Shown here in pieces: positions 59,201-64,000 of a stretch of DNA of 64,000 nucleotides. Numbering within the stretch: the stretch's first letter is position 1; each line of letters starts with the position of its first letter. This DNA comes from Tunturiibacter gelidiferens (GTDB taxonomy: Bacteria > Acidobacteriota > Terriglobia > Terriglobales > Acidobacteriaceae). A program made the position numbers and the translations under genes. Under the pieces are notes generated by a model. That model ran no database searches, had not been told where the DNA came from, and was given only the letters and a program-made list of their open reading frames with translations. Location: positions 2,728,001 to 2,792,000 of the forward strand of contig NZ_JACCCV010000001.1 of assembly GCF_013410115.1 (NCBI RefSeq), in the 5' to 3' direction.

Positions 59201-59734
59201 AACCGAGTGGTTCAGAACCTGCTGAATGGATGGTCCATCTCCGCCATTGTCACAATGCGAAGCGGGGTGCCGTTCAATATCACCAGTGGCACCGACGACA
59301 ATATGGATGGAAACAACAACGATCGCCCGAACGTTGTGCCTGGAAAGATGGAGCGGGTGAACAGCTTTGGCGGGTCTCGCTCGCTTGAGAGAACGCAGTG
59401 GTTCGACACGAGCGCGTACTGCAGAGTGGGTTCCGCAGGATGTTCTGCCGGTACTGGAGCAGGAAACGTCGATGGCACCGTGAGCCCGAACTCCCTGAGC
59501 GGCCCTGGATACAAGGACATCGACGCGGCGATCTTCCGGGATTTTGCCATCTACGAACGAGTGAAGTTCCAGTTTCGTGGCGAGGCGACCAACGTTTTCA
59601 ACTTCGTCAATCTGGGTACTCCCGGCGCGGTGCTGAGCAGTCCGAGCAATTTCGGTGTCATCTCCGCTCAGGCGACCACTCCACAGGGTTCAGGGATGCG
59701 AGTGATACAACTGGGAGGACGAATCCTCTTCTAA
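56219..59734 (+). CDS. Oar-like TonB-dependent receptor with carboxypeptidase-regulatory domain
   Basis: This 1171-residue outer-membrane receptor has a signal peptide (SLFALLIATILAGFTGPNASA), a carboxypeptidase-regulatory-like beta-sandwich (about 30-112; FGIVTDSTGAIVPDATVTLTQ), a plug domain (NLPIVGRNVYQLLSLTPGIQ, about 130-250) and a long barrel ending VIQLGGRILF with a terminal Phe. The type is common in acidobacteria and is thought to import large nutrients such as glycans or peptides with TonB energy; the substrate is unknown. AGGAGA lies nine bases before ATG 56219. A terminator follows. No lipoprotein partner (SusD type) is adjacent. Confidence 0.95.
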   Translation: MKSRVLQKSSLFALLIATILAGFTGPNASAQLSTATMFGIVTDSTGAIVPDATVTLTQTQTNFVRVTKTNDQGQYRAEFLPVGQYTAKVSASGFKEIVQNGIVLTATQQAAVNYALDIGGESTIVEVTTEIPLVNVGNSVLGRTVDNREVDNLPIVGRNVYQLLSLTPGIQNSQTENTIGFPGQHVIINGSSDNMVGQVTYYLDGGLNMTGVRNTGNVLPNPDAIDQFAVQTSNFSAEYGRTGAGVVSVLTKSGTNQVHGSVFEFHQETNFNSNAWLQTTRTPLHINRFGATLGGPIIKDKTFLFGSYAGLRQVSPIEFNTVVPDALQRAGNFSENLPTSTTIAKGLGACATALSAADKSVTAYGGRFIVCDPVTHQPVPGNRLDLDPNYHPDPVAAAVLAKNVPLPTPGRTDNRFIGNEGLPNQTDEFLIKGDQQLTAAHRLTLDYFQSNGAQSNLPSGSNLPGWAVNNYVYRQQTANVSNVWTVSARSVNQVWLSYTRMNAGRDSTPGTSLAAYGSDLNVQGTASLPDISVANFFHLANAISGPVAGDNVYGLRDVFNTTRGKHSIFVGAEIYLEKDRLETLLNNYGTFSFANSTVPNTASGQATYVKTGAAIADFLIGHPNTMGQDSPDDANANYWNYGFFGQDDWRITPKLILNLGLRYDVQTAPTDTQRRYAVFKPGVQSTVSPNAILGQLFPGDPGVPQGGVDTNYNHVSPRVGFAFDPYRDGKTVFHGGAGLFFDTIGGNEWMLSQNFQPFAVRETAAFSHVTSLQNIYSTDCQDFQGCTSPFPYLYDKVNPRYVSPASLVFLQQGMRWPYNVQANFGVQQQFTKDLAVSINYVGAFSRKLPLYIDANAPIYNTANPAMNTATNYNCRRPFDALPFGKGTSCANPAVGSKYISNAYVIEDGQNTNYHGLQVTVEKRLSQHISVNGFYVFSKALSSASLQTTGNIGNSGATEPEDYYNLGLERQRTDSDQRHQAVIAAVWKPDYFGKSNRVVQNLLNGWSISAIVTMRSGVPFNITSGTDDNMDGNNNDRPNVVPGKMERVNSFGGSRSLERTQWFDTSAYCRVGSAGCSAGTGAGNVDGTVSPNSLSGPGYKDIDAAIFRDFAIYERVKFQFRGEATNVFNFVNLGTPGAVLSSPSNFGVISAQATTPQGSGMRVIQLGGRILF

Positions 59735-59757
59735 CGCAGTTTGGAGAAAGCATAGGC

Positions 59758-59789
59758 GGGCGATGCGATTGCGTCGCCCCCTTTTGTTT
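59758..59789 (+). terminator. Intrinsic terminator of the receptor gene
   Basis: GGGCGATGC (59758-59766) pairs with GCGTCGCCC (59771-59779), one G-T pair, 4-base loop, followed by CCTTTTGTTT. It lies 24 bases after the receptor stop. Confidence 0.8.
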
Positions 59790-59895
59790 GCGCGCCTATG
59801 CAGTAGCTTGGACTCGATTGATGGAGAGGGGCGTTACTTCATTCATAGATGAAAAGGCTTTTGTCTATGGGTAAGGGAGCGTTTTTTTGCGCCGA

Positions 59896-60804
59896 TCAGG
59901 ATTGGACGGCTTCCTTCACGTCTAGCTGGCTGGGTTGGGCATCTTTAGCGCGCATGTAGTAGTGCAGGCGAAGAAACTCCTTGCCCCAGAGGTGAAGGAC
60001 ATGGTCGGCGCGTGAGGCACCGTGCTCTGCGGCGTAGACGTGAATTGTCTCCTGCATGCTTTTGAGGTATTTCGTCCAGATGGTTCCGTCCCCTGCGTGA
60101 ACGACGAAGTAGAAACCAGGGTCGCCGAATGTGTTTCCGGCCGAGGTGAGGAAGAATGATCCGTCAGGGCGTACTTCAGGTCGCATGACGACGACTGCGT
60201 TGCCGTTGGGCAGAGGGAAGACAACCTTGATACACGGAGTGGGATGACCGGGGATGGCGCAGATGGAGTAGGTGCCGGCGTAGATGACATTGCGTGTGGC
60301 ATTCAGTTCGCGAACCCATGCGGTTTGAAGGAGGTCGCCGGTCGGCGTGTCGCGCAACTGGATGACGTTGCTGGTCATTCCCCTGGCGCTGTCGAGCGGG
60401 GATAAGGGGATGTTCATCTGTTGCAGACGACGGCTGAAGATAATTCCGAGAGCTTCTCCGAAAGGTTTGAAGAGTCCGTGCCACTGAGACCAGGCATCGA
60501 TCGTGTACTCGGATGTGCGTTCGTAGAAGTTGCGAACTGGCGCTTCGACTTGGGTGATATCGGCAGAGCTTCCGGAGAGAAGAGTTAGATCGTCGACCAG
60601 GCCTCGGCCTCCGGTTTGAACTACTTGGAGGTTGTGTTGCCGGGCGTAGTTGAGGAAGAAGTCTTTGCCGATCAGACGAGTGTTGCCTATGGGGCCGTCG
60701 AGCCAGAGATGATCTTTGAGGAGGAGACGGCGGCCAGCGATCTGGACCCATCGCTGAGTCACCCAGTCGCTTAGATTTCCTCGTCTGTCACCCAGCCAGA
60801 TCAC
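59896..60804 (-). CDS. Conserved protein of unknown function
   Basis: This 302-residue protein has no signal peptide or membrane helix. It begins MIWLGDRRGNLSDWVTQRW and contains GRDFFxxYA-like GKDFFLNYARQHNLQVVQ, RNFYERTSEYTIDAWSQWHG, FVFPLPNGNAVVVMRPE and a C-terminal helix LWGKEFLRLHYYMRAK. I do not recognise a named family. The well-mixed composition, codon use and length support a real gene. It is convergent with the receptor gene and divergent from the aminotransferase; no context suggests a role. Confidence 0.75.
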   Translation of the reverse strand: MIWLGDRRGNLSDWVTQRWVQIAGRRLLLKDHLWLDGPIGNTRLIGKDFFLNYARQHNLQVVQTGGRGLVDDLTLLSGSSADITQVEAPVRNFYERTSEYTIDAWSQWHGLFKPFGEALGIIFSRRLQQMNIPLSPLDSARGMTSNVIQLRDTPTGDLLQTAWVRELNATRNVIYAGTYSICAIPGHPTPCIKVVFPLPNGNAVVVMRPEVRPDGSFFLTSAGNTFGDPGFYFVVHAGDGTIWTKYLKSMQETIHVYAAEHGASRADHVLHLWGKEFLRLHYYMRAKDAQPSQLDVKEAVQS

Positions 60805-60891
60805 GCCAGATTATTACACACGGCCTTGAAGTTGGTGGCTGATGGTGGACGGACAGCGAGCTGGGTTCGCTGACCGATTTAGCATGGGAGG

Positions 60892-62052
60892 GTGAGCTAT
60901 CGGTTCTCGGCGCGGACGGGTTGGGATGTGGGGGAGAGTGGGTTCGCGGCTGCGATTCGCGAGGCGCGGGCGGCGGGGCGGGAGTTGGTGGATCTGACGG
61001 TGTCGAACCCTACGATTTGCGGGTTTGACTATGACGCCGAGGCTGTTCTTGCTCCGCTGGCGAGCAGGGAGGCCATGACGTACGATCCTGATCCGCGAGG
61101 GATGCGCTTTGCGCGGGAGGCGGTGGCGGGGTACTACGGGGATCATGGTGCGGCGGTTGATCCTGATAGCGTCGTGCTGACGACAAGTACGAGTGAAGGG
61201 TATGGGTTTCTGTTTCGGCTGTTGTGCGATGCGGGCGATGAGGTGCTGGTGGCGCAGCCGAGTTATCCGCTGTTCGATTTTCTGGCGGACCTGGAGGATG
61301 TGCGGCTGAAGCCTTACCCACTGTTCTATGACTACGGATGGTGGATCGATTTTGCGGAGCTGGAGCGTCGGATTGGGCCGAGGACAAAGGCAATTGTTGT
61401 AGTGCATCCGAACAATCCGACGGGGCACGCTACGGGGGCAGGGGAGCGGGGACGGCTGGAGGAGATCTGTGCGCGGTTTGGGTTGGCGCTGATTGTGGAT
61501 GAGGTGTTTCTGGATTATCCGCTGGAGGAGGGTGCGAGGCTAACGAGCTTTGCTGCGGGTCCGCATCCGGTGCTGACGTTTGTGTTGAGCGGGATGAGCA
61601 AGATTGCAGGGCTGCCGCAGATGAAGGTTGGTTGGATTGTGGGGTTCGGGCCGGAGGGGGATCGAGGTCAGGCGATGGGGAGGCTGGAGGTCGTTGCGGA
61701 TACCTTCTTGTCGATGAACGCGCCGATGCAGAGGGCACTGCCGGTGTGGTTGGCGAGAAGGCGGGGGATTCAGGGACAGATTCTGGATCGGGTAAGTGGG
61801 AATCTGAAGATTGCGGTTGGGGGTTTGGTTGAGGTGCTTAGGGTGGAGGCTGGGTGGAGTGCGATTCTGCGGTTGCCCCAGCGTCTCGGCGAAGAAGATG
61901 ATGCGGGGCTGTTGCTACGGGAGGCGGGGGTGGTCGTGCATCCGGGGAGGTTTTACGGGATCCACGAAGCTGGGCGGGTAGTGGTGAGTCTGCTGGGGCC
62001 TGTGGGCGATTTTGCGGAGGGTATTTCGAGGATCAAAAGGGTAACTAGGTAG
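60892..62052 (+). CDS. PLP-dependent aminotransferase (class I/II)
   Basis: This 386-residue fold-type I enzyme is a cytoplasmic transaminase. It shows LVDLTVSNPT, YDPDPRGMRFAREAVAGYY, TSTSEGYGFLFRLL, VVHPNNPTG (PLP-pocket Asn), LIVDEVFLDYP (Asp to the PLP nitrogen) and the PLP lysine in SGMSKIAGLPQMKVGW. The C-terminal end carries the substrate-carboxylate region VSLLGP where the usual RxxF is not obvious. Amino acid specificity is unknown. The start is GTG 60892. It needs PLP, which the pdxS/pdxT pair of this window makes. Confidence 0.92.
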   Translation: MSYRFSARTGWDVGESGFAAAIREARAAGRELVDLTVSNPTICGFDYDAEAVLAPLASREAMTYDPDPRGMRFAREAVAGYYGDHGAAVDPDSVVLTTSTSEGYGFLFRLLCDAGDEVLVAQPSYPLFDFLADLEDVRLKPYPLFYDYGWWIDFAELERRIGPRTKAIVVVHPNNPTGHATGAGERGRLEEICARFGLALIVDEVFLDYPLEEGARLTSFAAGPHPVLTFVLSGMSKIAGLPQMKVGWIVGFGPEGDRGQAMGRLEVVADTFLSMNAPMQRALPVWLARRRGIQGQILDRVSGNLKIAVGGLVEVLRVEAGWSAILRLPQRLGEEDDAGLLLREAGVVVHPGRFYGIHEAGRVVVSLLGPVGDFAEGISRIKRVTR

Positions 62053-62127
62053 AACCACGGTAGTTACTAGTTCATGTGATGCATGTAAAGCTGTAATTTC
62101 ATTTTTATCTATAACTCATTGTTTTTA

Positions 62128-62757
62128 TTAGGTTTGAAGGAATGGGTTAGAATCCTTTTCCACGCCGATCGTTGTTCTGGAGCCGTGGCCGGGAATGACA
62201 GTGACGTCGTCGGGCAGGGTGAGGAGGCGGTCGTGGATCGAGGAGAGAAGCTTGCGGATGTCGCCGCCGGGAAGGTCGGTCCGGCCCACAGAGCCGGCGA
62301 AGAGGGTGTCTCCGGCGAGGAGGAGGGTTTGGGCTGGAAGGTAGAGACAAACGCTGCCTTGGGTGTGGCCGGGTGTGTGGATGATGGAGCCGGCGAGACC
62401 GGTGATGGCCATCAGCTTGCCGTCTTCGAGTGTGTCGTCGGGGGTTGGAACGGTTGGGGTTGGGATTCCTAGCCAGCCTGCCTGGATGTCCATCATTTTG
62501 ACCAAGGGGAGGTCTTGCTGGTTGTAGAGGATGGGAGCGCCTGTTAGCTGCTTGAGGCGATGGGCTCCGGCGATGTGGTCGATGTGGGCGTGGGTGATGA
62601 CGATCTTTTTGACGGTCAGGTTGTGGGTGGCTAAGACGGCTATGATTCGTGGGATGTCGTCGCCGGGGTCTACGACGATGGCCTCGTGAGAGGTTTCATC
62701 TCCCAGGATGGAGCAGTTGCATTGCAGCGGGCCGACAGCGAGAATCTCGTGGATCAT
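62128..62757 (-). CDS. Glyoxalase II-like metallo-beta-lactamase-fold hydrolase
   Basis: This 209-residue MBL-fold hydrolase has the dinuclear metal motif THAHIDHIAG (His56, His58, Asp60, His61), HTPGHTQGSVCLY, the bridging Asp in LLAGDTLFAGSVGRTD and the last His in IPGHGSRTT. The order and short length match the YcbL-type hydroxyacylglutathione hydrolase-like group; whether it acts on a glutathione thioester is not shown. It is encoded downstream of secG on the same strand, with a terminator between, so it likely has its own promoter. Confidence 0.92.
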   Translation of the reverse strand: MIHEILAVGPLQCNCSILGDETSHEAIVVDPGDDIPRIIAVLATHNLTVKKIVITHAHIDHIAGAHRLKQLTGAPILYNQQDLPLVKMMDIQAGWLGIPTPTVPTPDDTLEDGKLMAITGLAGSIIHTPGHTQGSVCLYLPAQTLLLAGDTLFAGSVGRTDLPGGDIRKLLSSIHDRLLTLPDDVTVIPGHGSRTTIGVEKDSNPFLQT

Positions 62758-62793
62758 GGGGGGTTTGAGCCTTCATGGGGAGTTTTTGGGAAT

Positions 62794-62823
62794 GAAAAAT
62801 GCGCAAGCCGAGGGCCTGCGCAT
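62794..62823 (-). terminator. Intrinsic terminator of secG
   Basis: Read on the minus strand, ATGCGCAGGCC and GGCTTGCGCAT pair over 11 positions with one mismatch and a 3-base loop, followed by TTTTTC. It lies 18 bases after the secG stop. Confidence 0.82.
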
Positions 62824-62840
62824 CTCTGAAGATTTATGAG

Positions 62841-63140
62841 CTACTTCTTGGCGGGCGTCGTCTGGCTGGTGGGGTGAGCGGTGCCGGAGAGGACGGAGTG
62901 GTCGCCACTGGCGCGCGAGAGCAGGATGGTAAGGCCAATAGAGGTGAGCATGAAGACGATCGCCGAGTAGGTGGTGAGCTTGGTGAGAAGGTTGGCTGCG
63001 CCGCGAGGACCGAAGGCGGTCTGCGATCCCTGGCCGCCGAAGGCTCCCGCGAGGTCGGCGGACTTGCCCTGCTGTAGGAGGACTACGCCAATGAGAAAGA
63101 GACAGACGATAACGTGAATGATGACGAGAAGAATAACCAT
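62841..63140 (-). CDS. secG: Protein-export membrane protein SecG
   Basis: SecG is the small auxiliary subunit of the SecYEG translocon. The 99-residue protein has two membrane helices (about 2-20, [21 protein letters not shown], and about 55-75, [18 protein letters not shown]) joined by a conserved loop ([34 protein letters not shown]) that carries the family's GAFGG and FG.RG signatures. A polar C-terminus follows. It has its own strong terminator downstream. Confidence 0.96.
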   Translation of the reverse strand: MVILLVIIHVIVCLFLIGVVLLQQGKSADLAGAFGGQGSQTAFGPRGAANLLTKLTTYSAIVFMLTSIGLTILLSRASGDHSVLSGTAHPTSQTTPAKK

Positions 63141-63657
63141 CGGAGCTGCTTGCTACCTCTTGAGGCCCGGAGAGTTGATGTCCGGAGAATGTTCGGGATC
63201 GGTGCGGAGCAGGAGATGAGCCCCGCGCGCCTTGCGGCGTCGCACCTAAACCTAAGACCTAGTGTATCACCGGGTATTGAGGAAAGCCCAGCTGGCGCTG
63301 GCCTTGGGGCGCTGGCTTTTTAACGGATTTTGTGTGCGTCCTGACCTATAAGACGGCGGCTTCTGGCGGAAATGGGTTGATACGGGGGTGGTGTTCTGAA
63401 TCGAAAGTTCACAACAGACTGAATGGGGTCGGTGGCAGCAGAATCTTGCCGGACGATAAGGAACAGGCAACGGCATGAAGAAGTGGGTCGGAAAGGGACG
63501 AGCGGTTTGGGCAGGATGGAGTTCATCGGGGATCCTTCCCCTTCGACAGGCTCAGGGTCAGGATGACAGCAAGGGCGTGATGCGGGCTTGAGTCAGGTCG
63601 TCGGGGTCTTCTCCTTTGAGAAGATCAGGGCAGGTGACAGCAGGGGCATGATACGGA
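63141..63657. other. Intergenic region upstream of secG with a repeat copy
   Basis: This 517-base gap contains the secG leader, a copy of the GGATCC repeat family (63462-63574) and a further degenerate palindromic stretch (about 63600-63655). No tRNA or small gene was recognised. Confidence 0.55.
63462..63574. repeat. GGATCC repeat family, fourth copy
   Basis: The order GGACGAGCGGTTTGGG, GGGATCCTTCC, CTTCGACAGGCTCAGGG and CAGGATGACAGCAAGG parallels the copy at 46111 and the units at 19094 and 19236, with a different inner palindrome. Confidence 0.65.
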
Positions 63658-64000
63658 CTAGGCGGTTTTGATGATTGCGATTTTGTTGGAGGCTGGGGGG
63701 TGGGTGGGTCGATGTTGTATCGGATGCGTGTCGCGAGGGGTGAGTGCATACAAGACCGCCTCCATGCGATTGGAGACGCCCAGCTTGTCGTAGATGCGAA
63801 AAAGGTGATTCTTTATGGTGTGTTCGCTGAGCTTCAGCACGGTAGCCAACTCGGAGTTGCTGAGGCCGTCGGATAGAAGATGCAGGACCTGTTGCTCACG
63901 GGTGGTGAGCAGCGGCTTGCCGTGGCGGTCTATGACATTGGTAGATCTGGGATGAGAGAGGGAAGACACGAGGTGGGCGAGCAGCTCGTTTTTTGCCCAT
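63658..64000 (-). CDS. LuxR/NarL-type response regulator, N-terminus beyond the window
   Basis: The visible part ends a DNA-binding regulator. The frame is open to the right edge (AKNELLAHLVSSLSHPRSTNVID), so the gene very likely starts outside and would carry a receiver domain, as the linker reads like NarL-family proteins. The LuxR helix-turn-helix is complete: LTTREQQVLHLLSDGLSNSELATVLKLSEHTIKNHLFRIYDKLGVSNRMEAVLYAL. A Pro/His-rich tail of about 25 residues ends the protein. A start at GTG 63969 within the window is the less likely alternative. Confidence 0.85.
   Translation of the reverse strand, partial: WAKNELLAHLVSSLSHPRSTNVIDRHGKPLLTTREQQVLHLLSDGLSNSELATVLKLSEHTIKNHLFRIYDKLGVSNRMEAVLYALTPRDTHPIQHRPTHPPASNKIAIIKTA

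Noticed and set aside
62053-63657. tRNA gene near secG
   Set aside because: No cloverleaf or T-arm sequence could be found on either strand in this gap.

Overview
The window reads as a chromosomal segment of a high-GC, diderm, aerobic bacterium, most likely an acidobacterium of the Terriglobia (Granulicella/Edaphobacter/Terriglobus type). This is inferred from gene content: an Oar-like TonB-dependent receptor with a carboxypeptidase-regulatory N-terminus, a giant choice-of-anchor-D (ASH-repeat) surface protein, several TonB C-terminal-domain proteins, LpxD (lipid A), and a coxB-ctaD-ctaE oxidase cluster with a small membrane protein downstream. I see no rRNA, tRNA, CRISPR array, phage or insertion sequence.

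Layout. 0.2-6.5 kb: a TonB protein facing a chemoreceptor, a second small TonB-domain protein, a CYTH-domain protein, and the coupled pair sua5/holB. 6.9-12.2 kb: carbohydrate porin, CAP protein, di-Mop molybdate-binding protein, cytochrome P450, tmk. 12.3-17 kb: small membrane proteins, a lipoprotein, an alpha/beta hydrolase, a receiver-PAS protein, lpxD and a conserved unknown. 17.1-21.1 kb: a CCA/poly(A) polymerase with a histone-H1-like tail, an FMN reductase and a PEP mutase-family enzyme. 21.2-25.4 kb: cytochrome c oxidase genes. 25.5-30.3 kb: pdxT and pdxS, separated by a decaying stretch (frameshifted K+ channel and metallo-beta-lactamase-fold gene), a SYLF protein and a small unknown. 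30.6-37.4 kb: glycosyltransferase, thioesterase, VOC protein, a RecQ helicase with two HRDC domains, a frameshifted TonB gene, a Tat-exported serine hydrolase and a rhodanese. 37.4-43.3 kb: a paoABC-type periplasmic aldehyde oxidoreductase operon and an S10 carboxypeptidase. 43.4-49 kb: a small conserved protein, ribBA, a GAF/phosphoacceptor protein without an ATPase domain, a receiver-domain protein, an NTF2-like secreted protein and a polytopic membrane protein. 49.1-64 kb: the 1987-residue ASH protein, a HAD phosphatase, the TonB-dependent receptor, an unknown, an aminotransferase, a glyoxalase-II-like hydrolase, secG, and a LuxR-type regulator cut by the window edge.

Functional links. The receptor at 56-60 kb and the porin at 7-8 kb handle outer-membrane uptake; TonB proteins can energise the receptor. 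The Mop protein and the Moco-dependent aldehyde oxidoreductase share a need for molybdenum. PdxS and PdxT form one PLP synthase although they are not adjacent. The heme-copper oxidase points to oxygen respiration.

The strongest unexplained signal is non-coding. A two-hairpin repeat occurs seven times at six loci, and five of the six loci are gaps between convergent genes. Its hairpins keep pairing although their sequence changes, which suggests a conserved bidirectional terminator-like element. Other interspersed palindromic families fill many gaps, and one copy appears to lie in frame inside recQ. I did not find a convincing new defence or biosynthetic system.
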